Origin: Chrysoporthe austroafricana
Taxonomy: Eukaryota; Ascomycota; Sordariomycetes; Diaporthales; Cryphonectriaceae
Length of the DNA stretch: 64,000 nucleotides
NCBI GenBank assembly: GCA_001051155.2
Contig: JYIP02000008.1
Span: 1,550,001 to 1,614,000, forward strand
Direction: 5' to 3'
Position numbers and translations under genes: made by a program. This document shows positions 1 to 11,634 of this stretch, in pieces. Position 1 is the first letter of the stretch. Each line of letters starts with the position of its first letter. Below the pieces are notes generated by a model that was not told the origin of the DNA, made no database searches, and saw nothing but the letters and a program-made list of their open reading frames with translations.

Positions 1-1480
1 TCAAATCGAACAACCAGTTATACATTGCCGTCTCGTTCTCCGTGTCGTTCGGGAGCGAGCCGAGCCTGGTGTCCATCATGGTCAGCTGGTTTGTGACGCG
101 CTGTACGATCTCGGACGTCATCAGCACCCAATCCGCACCGGAGCAGCTGTTTTCTGCATCGAGTAGGCTCCGCAATGCCCTTTCTGAGTTTGTCCTCATC
201 AGCATGGCCTCCTCCGAGGTCACGTTCTCCAAGTGATGGAACCGCCGTCGACGGGCGAGTTGTTTGATGGCGGTCGTCCTGTTTCCGTCCGCTCCCGGGC
301 CTGTCCACAGGCCCTCGCTTGTCAAGTTCAGGCTCTTCTGCTCGTCCAACGCCCGGTTGCCGGTCTGGTTGACGAACTGCGGCGAGTAGTAGCTCAGGAT
401 ACCGCAGCTGAGCACCTTGGCCTTGACCTCACCCTGCCCGGGCCCATTGCGACTCGAACCATAGTGCCAGGTGGCACTGTCGAACCAGCCCCATCCCTGG
501 ATCCTGATAAATGGTTCCCGACCCGAGTCCCAGCGCATGTTCGGGGGCGGCGCTCCGTTAGAGGGCTCAGCGTTGCGGTCCGTCTTTGTCGGCTGCGGCG
601 GTAGCGGGTAGTATGAGGTCGCCTCCTGCGCCTCGCTGACTTTGCCCCTCCTGGCGAGCTCGTCCATCCCGCCAGTCACCGCCTGCGCTTCTGGCGGCCC
701 GTTCCTGGCAGCCCCGTCGTCCTCGCCCTTCTCCGGCAACAGCGGCGCGGTGACGTTCATCCGCGAGACCAGCCTCAGGCTTGGGCTGACGAAGTCACAC
801 CAGATCATCTCGAAGCCCGCGTTCATCCTCACGATCCCTTCGAACCCCCACCCGGGCCCCCTCAGCCCGGCCTCCTCAAGCCAGTCGCACAGCCCGTGCG
901 CCCGCAGGTACTCCGGGCCCAGGCCCATGAAGCCCCGCCCGTCGCCCCTGGGCCCCGTGACGTTCCCGAAGATCTGCAGCATCTGGGTGTCCATCTGGCC
1001 CAACCCCATCAGCGTGGCGCTCTCGCCGTCGAAGTAGAGCGCCCGCACAGGGCGGGTGGTCTGGTACGTGAGCAGGAAGGAGTTGCGGCTCGAACCCATG
1101 ATGCCGTAGCTCATCTCGAGGTCGAAGGCGAGCCATTCCGGGCTGGGCGGCTCCGGCTCCGTGTCCTCGGGGGAGATGAGGCCGTGGTAGAGGAGGGTGT
1201 ACGCCGGTATCTCGACGCCGGCGAGGGTGTGGCCGTTGGGGAAGATGGTGTTGCTCCACTGGTGCAGGAGGGAGGGGATGGAGGCGAAGAGGTGCGGGAT
1301 GGGGGAGGTGAAGTTCAGAGTCCACCGTGGGTGGGCGCTTCCGTCCCCTGTTTGAGGCTGTGGAGAATCATCTCCAAGAGCGTTGCCCAAGGGTCTCTGG
1401 GATGAGGGATCCGAGAGGGCTGCTCTGGCTGAAGCGGCGAGCAGGAAGGGTGTGAGAAGAGTTGGCAGTGTCGACAGCAT
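1..1480 (-). CDS. Partial conserved fungal secreted/membrane protein, function unknown
   Basis: This frame is open without introns from an ATG at 1480 to the window edge, giving about 493 residues with the C-terminus missing. The first 20 residues (MLSTLPTLLTPFLLAASARA) form a typical signal peptide or signal anchor. Several N-x-S/T sites (for example NFTS, NVTG, NVTA, NQTG) fit passage through the secretory pathway. A conserved-looking core contains WLAFDLEMSYGIMGSSRNS, then YFDGESATLMGLGQMD and a Trp/Gly-rich stretch ending in EMIWCDF. I have the impression this core is widespread in uncharacterised fungal proteins, but I cannot name a domain. A C-terminal membrane segment could lie outside the window. 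The gene is confident; its function is not known. Confidence 0.8.
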   Translation of the reverse strand, partial: MLSTLPTLLTPFLLAASARAALSDPSSQRPLGNALGDDSPQPQTGDGSAHPRWTLNFTSPIPHLFASIPSLLHQWSNTIFPNGHTLAGVEIPAYTLLYHGLISPEDTEPEPPSPEWLAFDLEMSYGIMGSSRNSFLLTYQTTRPVRALYFDGESATLMGLGQMDTQMLQIFGNVTGPRGDGRGFMGLGPEYLRAHGLCDWLEEAGLRGPGWGFEGIVRMNAGFEMIWCDFVSPSLRLVSRMNVTAPLLPEKGEDDGAARNGPPEAQAVTGGMDELARRGKVSEAQEATSYYPLPPQPTKTDRNAEPSNGAPPPNMRWDSGREPFIRIQGWGWFDSATWHYGSSRNGPGQGEVKAKVLSCGILSYYSPQFVNQTGNRALDEQKSLNLTSEGLWTGPGADGNRTTAIKQLARRRRFHHLENVTSEEAMLMRTNSERALRSLLDAENSCSGADWVLMTSEIVQRVTNQLTMMDTRLGSLPNDTENETAMYNWLFDL

Positions 1481-3103
1481 TGTGTCCTGGCCTTAGTCAC
1501 CTTGAGAAATTCATAACGGTTTAATCAAGAGAGCAGAGAGGCATTGGGATTTGCATCAGGAGCTGTCCGCAGGAGGTGGCGATATCATAGAGCTTATCGT
1601 CGAGTTGTCCAGGTGTGCCAGGATCCTGCAGGTGTCAAAGATAAAGTCAGAGAGTGGAACGCGCGTCTCGCCCGTGGCGCCATCTCTAAGGTCAGAAAGG
1701 TACCCCAGACCCACTCGTAGTCTGGGGTTACAAGGTTGACCGATTATAGATGCTGGGTTTGTTCTCTAATATTTTTTTTCCTTCCTTTCCTTTTTCCCCG
1801 TGCCTTTTCGTCTCTGCATGTTTCTACCTCTGTTTGTCACGACGACCATTTCCTAGGTTTGCCAGCCAGGACCCAGCCCGGCCACTTTCGCCACCCTCAA
1901 CAATCTCGCCACGTACTTACTTGGCCAGTAAGTAGCCATAGTTTAGAGTTTGCAGCATGTGAAGAATGGAGTATGGCAAACCCATTAGATCTCTAGGGCT
2001 GTTTGGTTGGGTGTTAATGAGATTATATGCATCAAAGTGTAGTAAAGAGGGTCGGATATAGTGAGCAGTATTCAAGTAAACTGGCCCATGTTGCGAGGAT
2101 GGAAATGCGTGTTTCAAAAGGGTTTGGAGGACAACAGAGTACTTAGGTAGACTTGCAAGACACTACTGTCAAGGCCTATTGTTACAAGGGCAGAGTTCTG
2201 GGCTTGGAAGGGGTCTTCATTTAATGATAACTGTTAAGGTGTTCTAAGGAGTGCTGAAGAACCAGGTCCCTCCTTGATCCGTACTTCTAGACCTTGGTTC
2301 TCGACGTCTGCCTCAGGCATCCATTGCACAGCCTCCTTCTTCATGCAGTTGGGTACCTTTCTTCCTGCCGCAAGGCGGGTCTTCATGCCCAACGGCGCGT
2401 AACTCGCAATGCCTTAATATCCTTTCCTCCTTGAGGCACCCTTAAGTGTCCGTGTAACACCTATTGATTACCTCCCAGGATATAATTATGTCCTCGAAGG
2501 CAACTGGTGTCTTCTCCTAACGTATACCAGTCAAACATAGGATACCTTGTGCTCGGGTAACGTGATGTAACCGAGTCCCGAACTTAGCATTTGCATATGC
2601 ATGTCTTCGCTCAAGACGCTCAAGTCGTATCTGGTCACGCCGCTGCAGTTAGGCTTCTTATAATGATATATCACGCTCTCGTCTCCTCTCCGCTAAAATA
2701 TCATCGAGGGTGCCCTATTCTAATCGCGCTATGCTCAGACCTGCTCAGGTACCCATACCTATTTCGTCATCGCTAGGTAACCAATATCGGGAAGAATAAT
2801 TGACGTGCTTCGCCATTGCATTCGCTGTCATATGCCCCTTTCGGCATGTCCCCTTTCTATTTGGTATTTTGGCAGCATCTAGGTGTGATGATGTAATCGT
2901 GAAGACTCGATATTGATTGACAACGTGATAGGTCTGAGCTCCGATCAGAGGGCATGTCTCTGATCCCCCAATTCCCGTAAGAAACAAAAGAGTGTGGTCA
3001 AGTAATGTCCTTGACTCCAAACGTACGGCTCAGGCACCAAGCGCCGTACAGCAATGCTAACGACTGACCGCCGTTCACATGAAGAAAGAATCCCAGTGCG
3101 TAC
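1481..3103. other. Intergenic, no gene seen
   Basis: Only short, uncorrelated open frames are present. A pyrimidine-rich stretch lies at about 1768-1815. The rest is mixed-composition sequence that could hold the promoter of the leftward gene starting at 1480 and the 3' region of the gene ending at 3104. I see no RNA gene or clear repeat. Confidence 0.5.
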
Positions 3104-6100
3104 TTAGTTCCACTCCTTCCAACTCTTAGCCAGCGGACTCGAGATTTTAGGTGCGAACGCCAGACTCTTGCGGCGTGCATCCATTAGCCTTCTCGCCACA
3201 CTCTCGTCTCTCTCCAGACCAAGGATTCCGGAGCCCATCTGCTCAAACATGTGCTGGGCCTTTGGTGGGCATGTGCGCTGGACAAGCTGCTCCCGGGACA
3301 GCATCTCCTCGATGCCAATGTGCTCGCTGTCGTCAGCATCGGCTGTCGGCGTGTCCGGCTCAATCTCCATCGCGAAACGGTGGATGGCATCGGGGGCAGG
3401 CGTCTTGGGCACTGGTGTCAGAGGCGCGGTGTTGTACCAGTCCGCGTGATCTCCCGAAACGTCAAAGTCGAGGTCATCAAGATCAAAGTCGCCAGCGTTC
3501 TCGAAGTCTGGAGAGCGCACCCAGAGACTGCTCTCACGACGGTTTGCGGGTGCGGGTGTCGTGGGTACGGTCCTGCAGTCCCGCGCTGCGTTGCGTGCAG
3601 CCGAGTCGGGCACCAGCATGCCGTCGTGATTGGCAAGTGCCTTCGGTTCCATGAGGGTTCTACGCCGGGCCCCGCCGCGACGGATGAGCGAGGTGTCGAT
3701 GTAGTAGGGAGCTTCATCAAGCCACTCATTTGCACGTTCGCAGCTAATAGAATCAGTTAGTATGAGAGGTAAAAGATATCAGAGTCCGCGGTGTGACTTA
3801 CTCTAGGACCCAACCCACACCGACACACTGTACAAGCCCATCAGTCTCACGGACCTTCTCCATCGTACGCTTGCCGCCATCCTTATACACCACATGCGTA
3901 ATGCTAATCTTGGAGGACGCATGTTCGTCACTGGGGTTCCAGTCCCAACTCTTGACACACCGAGCACCCATCTGAGTGAGGAGCTCAATGAAGATAGCGC
4001 TGGCATCAGCGCCGTCCATGGTATGAACGTCAACGAAAACGACTGCTCCGCGGAGCAGAGCTGGATGGACATCAGGACGAGGAGTTCGTGCTGGCGTCTC
4101 CGGTTGTGACCAAGCCTGGGGTTTGGATGGAGTTTCAGGAGGCGGCACGGATCCCGATCGCTCGAGAAGGCTCTCTTCCTCCACAGCCTCTTCGAAAGTA
4201 GCATCGACATCAGCATTCTTAGTTGGCGAATAGGAGATGACAGTTGCGCTTCTGGAAAGGTTATGGGCAGGCCGAGGCACGGGGAGGCGGGAGATGCTGT
4301 GCCTCCGCTTCTTCAGTGAAGGCTGAGCCACCGGGGTGGACTCGTCCGCGGGCTTTAGCGGAATCTTCGACACGGTGTGGAACTCGCGTCTGATGGGTCT
4401 CTGAGGAGTGACGGGAGGGGCTAAAGCGCCATTTACCATCTGGGCAGGAACAGCGTTTTCGTCGCCGTATTCCTGGCTAGCCTCGGAGATCGAGTCGTCG
4501 TTGCCATCGAGGTTGAGCATCGACTCGACGTGCTCAGGCGTCATCATCGACATCTCATTCGCCTCGGCAGCAAGCTCTAGGTCCTCCTCCGTTATAGAGA
4601 TGTCCTCCACTACGGGATCCTTAATTTCTGGAACGCCATCAAGCGTATCGCTGTCGCCAGCAGGCTCTTTGGCGTTCTCGTCCGGGAGAGCGCACATCTC
4701 ATCCTCGAAGAATTGCGATTCCGTCGCGTTCTCCTGAGCGGAATCAGACTTCTCACCCGTCGGTGTCTTGGGCTTGTGTGGGCTGCGAGGTTGCCATTCA
4801 TCGAAACGACGAGCCAGTGGCGTGAAACCGAAACCAGAGGTTCGAGGCTTCATAGCGCTGCCCCTCATCTCCTTTACGGGGGAGGCGATATTGGGTGTCA
4901 TAGCTCGAGTGTGCTCATCGTCCGACTCTGAGTAAGTTGTATCGAAAGGTAGCAGGTCCTTTTGCCGAAGTCCAAACATGTCCAGCGTCTGTTGCGGAGG
5001 CGAGTCGGGCGGTGTGGTGCTGACATTGCCCAATTCAATGTTTTCAGCCTCAGGTCCAGACTCATCAACGACCATAGGATCCCCCGAGTCCTCAATGATA
5101 TCTATAACAGCTCTGCCCTCCTGCTCTGCGAGGACAACGGTCTCACGATCGTCGTCTTGGCCAGGCTCATCGACCGGCGTCGTAGATCGATCGAGCGCGG
5201 GATCAGCCTCGCGCGGTAACAAGGTTGACATTCGTCCGTTAAAGTCTGGTTTCGCTGCAGAACCCGCTTCATCGCCATTATTTTCCATCTCCTCGGCAGG
5301 CTCAGCCTGTTTCGCCAGCTCAGCTTGTTCACTCTTCTCGACTGCAGGAGAGCAAAGCAAGACGGGAGTCGGGGCTGGAGAACGCTCCTCAATGACCTCC
5401 TCCGGCTCCCTGCGTGGCTTGACAGGTGAGAACGGGCGCTTTGCTGGAGACTGGAGCAGAGACTGCTTGAATGGAGAAGCAACAGTTGCTTCACGGGAAC
5501 TGAATGGATCCGAGTCGGCAGTCTTCATAGGCATGGGGAGTCGCTTTGCCGGTGATTGAAACAGAGACGCCTTGAATGGAGTTGCACTGGACTGCAGAGC
5601 TTCTGCTGCAGCAGGAACACTCAAATGCAGACCCTCGACCCGCTTAGCAGGGGACTTCATAGAGTTCTTGAAGGGCGATTGCGGTGGTCGCCGGATTGGG
5701 CTTCCGAGCAGGACAGTAGGTTCCGCAGGCGGTAGAGTAGGATCCTCCTTCTCCTCTTCCTCTTCTTGGTCCTCCTCATCTTTGTCGTCCTTATGAGCCC
5801 TGGTAGCAGGCTTGGTGCTAAGATGAGGCCTCATAGGGCCCTGGTGGAAAGGTCTCGCAGGCGTCCTATCCATAGCAAGCTCATCCTCCGAATCCGTGTC
5901 GCGGTCCCTATTCACCGACAACTGAGAGATCTTCTTAGGACTCAGTGGCATCGGTGCCTTCTCCTCTCCGGAGCTCTCCTTAGTGCCTTTCTTTCTTGTG
6001 GTGGCGGTCGTCCTTGTCGTCCGACCAGTGCCTGCAGGTTTCCGAACAGGCTTTGCGCGCATCCCGGTGGCGGCCGGGGGTGCATCTGCGGGCTTGCTGG

Positions 6101-6731
6101 CGGCGGCAGGCTTCCTCGCCCCTGTGACCGGAACAACATTCTCCTTGTCAGGCTCCGCAAATGTCACTGTCTTCTTGACAGGCTTGGAGGTAGGCGCACT
6201 CGCACTGGGGGCGGTACCTGCCGGCCGGCCGCGCTTCTTGATGATGGGCTCAGGCGCGAGGTCGTCTACGTCCTCGTCATCCTGCTCCTCGACCTGTGTC
6301 TTTTTGGCCCGGCCCCGGGTGCCCCTGGCCGGGGCTTCCTCCTTGACGGCCCCCGCGGCGGGCTTGTTGGCTGGTCGGCCGCGCTTTGGCCGCGGAGCTG
6401 CCTCGGGCTCTGGTTCGACGATCTTCCTGGGTCGACCAGCGGCCCTCGACGCGGGCGGCGGGCGCTTGGCGACCACCTCGACCTCGCTATCGTCTTCATG
6501 GTCGTCGGCACGCGTCTTACGCTTGGTGGACTTCCTGGCTGTGGAGGCAGCCTCTGAAGATGAAGTAGAGGCGGTGGTACTAGTCGCAGCAGCACGGGTT
6601 GCCTTTGCTCTGCTTGCTGCAGTGGCCGTAGCCTTGGCTGACCTTGCTGCGGAGGCCGCTGTGCTCGAGGTCGCGGCCTTTGCGGCTCTGGCTCGAGTGA
6701 TGCGCTTGGGCGGTGAGGCTGGTGACTCCAT
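3104..6731 (-). CDS. Large AT-hook and BRCT-domain nuclear protein
   Basis: Two exons (6731-3802 and 3743-3104) encode 1,189 residues. The 58-nt intron has GTAAGT, a perfect ACTAAC branch site and TTAG. I chose the Met at 6731 (MESPASPPKR); an upstream in-frame Met adds 33 unlike residues. Residues 1-75 are Ala/Thr/Lys-rich. AT-hook cores lie near residues 99-103 (AGRPRK), 116-121 (KRGRPA) and 165-171 (KKRGRPA), so minor-groove DNA binding is likely. The middle is acidic and Ser/Pro-rich, with three diverged copies of a SPFK-x-SL-x-QSPAKR motif that look like CDK-type S/T-P sites. A BRCT domain spans about 890-990, with the intron cutting its last helix after GVGWVL. The C-terminal 200 residues are acidic. 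BRCT domains bind phosphopeptides in DNA damage and chromosome-structure proteins; a microcephalin-like role is possible but not shown. Confidence 0.85.
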
Positions 6732-7500
6732 GTTGTGTTTGGATTGTCGTGGATGGGTGTCGTGTGGAACTGCATGGACGTTAATCGTCGGGTTGGTATA
6801 AGAAGTGGAAAGAGGAATGCATCGCCTCAAAGTGAGGTCAACTGCGATGCACCATGTAATCAGGCACTGAGGGTGTGTACTGTGTATTTGTTGTCAGGGG
6901 TGGGTCGGTGGGGGAAGACCGCTTGCCAGGAAGACGTCGCGTTGTTTACTGGTCTGTGCCCACCTCAATGCGGAGTCAACAACACCCTGTTGACCAAGCA
7001 ACAAGTGGAATTCACCCAAGTAACTATGTACTCCGTGCAGGGTATGCCAAACGCGCTCCGGATTTTGACAATGTGACAGTAGTGACTTTATGTGAAAGCT
7101 TAAAGACCAAGTTTATTAGCATCTGCATTTCCGTCATTGACAATACGGGGTGCTGCATGGTCATTCCTTGACAGTGGCACGCCTGAGTGTCAACCTCGGG
7201 GCCCCATTTCGATACACGACCGAAGGTGGACATCGACACAACAAACAACATGATGTAGTATTCCTTGCGGAAATTCGTGGACAGATGTCGGAATCATCTT
7301 ACTGGATATTAAACTAAATGATCTCTACTCAGTATTTGTCCAGCAAGGGCTGCCCTGCAACCTCTACCTGTACTCAACGCCGTCGTCACTCATGCCCAGT
7401 TCCAGTGCCGATAGGCTATGGAATGAAAAGGGTTTATATGTTGCAGAAAATCACTTTCCCTTGAGACCAGCCCTCGCTCTCCCCGTTACCCACTATTTTC
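6732..7500. other. Intergenic: promoter of the BRCT gene, 3' side of the protease gene
   Basis: No credible coding sequence is seen. The interval separates two leftward genes, so it should hold the promoter of the gene starting at 6731 and the terminator of the gene ending at 7501. Confidence 0.4.
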
Positions 7501-9154
7501 TTAGTTGCCAGACTTGGGAGCAAAGCCAATGCGCATGTTCCCACCGTCAAACACGGTAAACTGCGCCTTGAGGAAGATGTCGCCGTAGATGGCAAAGCCC
7601 AGGCCGCTGTTGCTCTGGATGCCACCGAAGCACAGCTGCGAGGTCTGGGTCGAGTTCCCGGTCACGGGCGCGAACTTGATGATGTCACCGGGGACGACGG
7701 CCTGGTACCCGCTGATGACGGCCGTGAACGAGGGCACGGTCTCGTTGCAGTTGAACACGAAGCCGCCCGCCTGCGCGTTGTTCTGCGCCGAGGGGATCTG
7801 CTGGTAGTACGCCGTCACAGCCTCGTCGGGCATCAGCATGAGCGTCGTGCCTGTGTCCGCGATGGCCTGGTGCGCGAGCGGGGTCGCCTGGCCTCCGCCC
7901 ACCGCGAAGCCGCTGGCCGAGAACTGCCAGAAACCCTGGCTGTTGTTGACGGGCACGAAGTTGATGCTGCCGGTAAATTCGGACTGGTCTACAAAGCCGA
8001 AATTGTAGTTGCCGGCTGGATGGACGTGCGCGTTAGTATTACAGGCCCTGGTGTATGCCTCGTCACAGGTCGAGGGGGGTCTTACCGGTCCCGGCCTTCA
8101 GGTTGGCAGTGAAAAGTGGCATGGCCAGGTCCGGCATGGCGTTATAGAAGAAGGTCTTCTGCGGGTTAGGCGTTGTGCCGCCGGTGGTCACCTGGTTGAT
8201 ACTGTCCATAGCGAGACCTAGGAGCCCGGACGAGGCCGTGTCCATGGTGAAAGAACCAGTCACCATCGTGGCGCCCTCGACAGCCTGATTCTGGACGCTC
8301 ACGCCGCCGACGGAGACGGTGTCCCGAAAGACGGTGCCCGAGGCGCCGCTGCCGTCGCCATACTGGATCTGGAACTCGGCGTTGGCGACCTGGGACGACG
8401 TCGAGCTGGCGCCCGGGTTGTAGAGCTGGTGGCCCTGGGACTGCGACTGGGGCGTCTGCGTGGTGAAGACCCACAGGTCCGAGGAGCCTGTGTCGAAGTC
8501 GAGCATCACCGTCTGCGGCGGCGTGCCGATCTGCACGGCTGTGAGGTACTCCACGTCGTTCATCTCCGGTATGGCAGACGCCGAACCTTCACGAGGGTCA
8601 GAAAGGGCCCACCCAAGTTCTGATGAAAGCCAGAGGCATGCTTACCTTGGGACGCGCCAGTAGAAGTCGCGGTGCCGTTGCCTGTTGAGATTGGTCTGTC
8701 AGCATCGCCGCCATTACCATCGGAACTTGGAACTTAGCACACCGCCATTGCTGCCCAGTCCGCCAAAGGGGTTGCCAGTGCTACCAGTGCTACCAGTGCC
8801 ACCAGTTATAGCCGCGCAGTCTGCGGGGGTAGTGGCGCCTCCCGCAGCCTCTAGGCTGCTCAGACCAAGTTCCTGGAGGATCTCGTCGACGATGCAGAGC
8901 AGAGTTGGGTCTATGGTAGCACCAAATTGGGTGTATTTACGCAGAGACTGGAGGTACGCTCTGGCACCACGGCCCCGCGTCATGAAACCCGGGTTATAGA
9001 CCTGCTCCGCGCGAAGGGTCATGCCACCAAGGGTCAGAACCTCGAACTCCTTGATCTGCTCCGTCGTCAACTCCAGGAGGTTCTCGAGCGCGTTCGTGAC
9101 CGGGGCGGCACCAGCGAGGGACGCCCCAAGGGCGGCGACGGCGACAAACTTCAT
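7501..9154 (-). CDS. Secreted pepsin-type aspartic protease (family A1)
   Basis: Four exons (9154-8743, 8681-8646, 8586-8086, 8015-7501) give a 487-residue preproenzyme; phases agree throughout. Residues 1-17 (MKFVAVAALGASLAGAA) are a signal peptide. Next comes a basic propeptide with a KYTQFGATIDP-like segment, then a Gly/Ser/Thr linker. The mature enzyme starts near EMNDVEYLTAVQIGTPPQT. The catalytic aspartates are D181 (DFDTGSSDLW) and D370 (IADTGTT). The flap tyrosine sits in QYGDGSGASG, and a Cys pair (FNCNET, SQLCFGG) can form the usual C-terminal disulphide. There is no GPI tail, so it is probably released outside the cell to digest protein at acidic pH, as aspergillopepsin and endothiapepsin do. 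A 36-nt microexon encodes part of the linker. The first intron uses a weaker GTGTGC donor, so that junction is the least sure. Confidence 0.92.
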
Positions 9155-11634
9155 GGTGTATTATTAGCCTTGCTAATAGTGTCGGCGATACCAGATCACC
9201 AAAGACGAACACCCCAGCGAAGAAAGTTTGAATAGCGACCCAGATGGGAAAAACACCAGCCAACAAAACGGTAAGATAAAAGCGGGGGGAGAGCGCCCGA
9301 GGTGCAGAAAGCGAGAGGACCAGGAAAACTCTCGAGCAGATGATTGTCTGAACGCCTTGACGGGATTCACGCATGAACGTCGTCTATTGCTATGCGCTCG
9401 GCAAGCTGGGCAGGACCGGGTTCGTCTGTTTCCTCCCATCGCCATATGATGCCCCAACCGGTTCATATTGGACCTTGCTGATCCCTGAGTTCGGCATATG
9501 CATTGATCAGTCCACAGCAGCGTACCGCCTTCTTCGCACCACCGTTGCCTATCACGTAACCCATCCACGCAGTCAGCAGCGTTATGCTCACCTGGATACC
9601 CAAACAGGCGATCCCAACTAGGCGTTTGAGAAGGGCGATCACCAGGGTTGCTCCCAAGTTTCTTGAGACGCCGGCCCGGCTGGAAGGCAAAGGCAAATCG
9701 AGACAAGGTGAGGAGCATGACCGAAGACTGCCTAAGGTACCTTGTCGCACACCGGCGAGACAGTGTAGAGGTAGATCATGCAAGGAGATGGTCAAACGTG
9801 GCGCTGGGGTAGAGTGTTGCAGCAACCTGCGCGCCCACGACTGCCTCTATTACCTCGGGTCCCATTTAGACCACGTAAGCACCCTATGATGTGCGGTAAC
9901 ATAGCAGCGAGCGAGGCCAGAGCTGTGGAAGGCAGCAGATGCCCGGCTGGCAGGGTGAGGGCGAGATGCACGGCTCGTGAAAACTCCCAAGCGCTTCCCA
10001 AGCTGACGGTATGCACCCTCTGGGTAGCTGTGTGACAATCGTCGAACTAACGACGCATATGGGTCTTTGTCGCTAGAATTTAGCTGTCACCACCAGTCAG
10101 ACCCGGTCGCTGCCATCTGGACGTTTCAAGGTGGAACCAAGCTTTAAAAGAAGCTTATGCGGCGGGGCCGCCGACCCTCAATCTTGAGATGACAGGTGCT
10201 GACAGCCTTCCGACAGCCGCGCACCTCCGAAGTGCGGCTGGTGTTCACATGGGACCCAGCCTCGGACGAATTCATGATATGAACGACGGAATCACAACTC
10301 ACGAGAAATTACACCTGCTGAGGTTGTTGACTGTTTTCTAGCGCTGATAGTCTATATGCAACAGATGCAGTCGCATGCGAAATCGACCGCTAGGGCCGCA
10401 AGGAATGCATGACACATTGGCATTCAATGTCTTGGACTGTGTGTAAGTCAACAGGAAGGACCAGAAGCATCGATTACCAGGGATAGCGGAGACACTGTGC
10501 ACCATACATAGTAAAGGAGGATCTGTCCTTTAACGTAGGCTGCATCAGGTACGTCGTAGACGGTACGGGATCGACCTGGCGTGTTACAAGATCCGAAGCG
10601 GCATTTGCCTCAAATTTCCGTTGACAGCGGACCCTGCTTCCTTCTTGTTCTAGGCGACTAGTATTCACAGTCATGTTCATGGGGCTACGTCATTTCGTCC
10701 TATTTAGCATGTGGCGCAAGAAGAGATCAGGGCAAATCGTGGGTAACATGGAGAGGCGTTGCCGTTGCGCGCAGGCATTCGCTTACCCAGGTTCAGCCAC
10801 AAGGCTTTGGGGTGTCCCGGCAGCTGTACGCCTGGGTGGACCATCCGAGGACTGATTGGTATTGTATCGCTATCCCTCGCTGCCGCGGTGGAAAGTAAGA
10901 GGGGCACACCGTCATGTGACGAGGAGCAGGCGAGCAGGTCTGTTGACGGGAATTCGCGGCGCTTCATCGAACATGAAGAAGCGAGCGAGAAAAGAATGTT
11001 TGCATCTCGACGCAATGACTGGAAAGACGGGACTGTTGCGACCCCTACCAGACAGAGTCTTGGGTCGAATGGACTCGAGCTTGTTAGCTGGGCTTTGAGG
11101 ACTGTCAAGACAGGTTCCGCTCCTCATCGTCTGCGTCTATTTGAAGTCAAATTAAGCGCTCACCAGAATTAGTTATAGTAGCTAGCGGAGCCGCAACGAG
11201 CCGCCGTCCGGGGTTCCGCCCGCACTTCCTGACAGCGGGGTTGGTGGGGGGCTGAACCCGCCTGAGCCGGCGGGACTCAGCGCCTCCACGGCAGGCAGAA
11301 ACCACTATACGCGTCTCGTGCTCACTGGGGCTTCTGAGGACGTGACTTTGCCCTCCGACGACACCTCGGCACGTCACTCTGTGGTGTTGCTGACTTATTG
11401 ACCTTGTTCGATGCGATTCTGGAGTCCTGCTGACAACCCGGACGCCCATTACCTTATTTACGGACCCGGCCCGTTTTTGATGTTGCGAGTTTCCCGTCTC
11501 TTTCAGCCGCGAACAAGACAACAGCCTCATCCAAGCTTGCCTTTGTGCCGAGTAATGCAAACCGCACTGCGTTGTGCAGTCCTCACTGTAATCAACGTCA
11601 CGTAGCAGACTGCCGTCGCACTGCCGCCGCCGCC
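9155..11634. other. Long intergenic region, no gene supported
   Basis: Divergent spacer between the protease and the metalloprotease gene. Open frames on both strands (for example 9173-9718 and 9463-9825, minus) show no domain, no splice logic and biased residue content. The stretch 11170-11400 is GC-rich, consistent with a promoter or leader for the gene at 11635. Confidence 0.45.

Noticed and set aside
5766..6801. Long plus-strand frames (263 and 272 residues) opposite the BRCT gene
   Set aside because: They are antisense to a well-supported exon and arise from its GC-rich Ala/Pro/Arg codons; no domain or start context.
8743..9154. Separate small secreted-protein gene ending at 8714
   Set aside because: The sequence is the signal and propeptide of the aspartic protease; splicing joins it in phase to the catalytic exons.
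9173..9825. Minus-strand frames upstream of the protease, one with hydrophobic stretches
   Set aside because: No signal or domain; overlapping frames and position in the protease promoter argue against coding.
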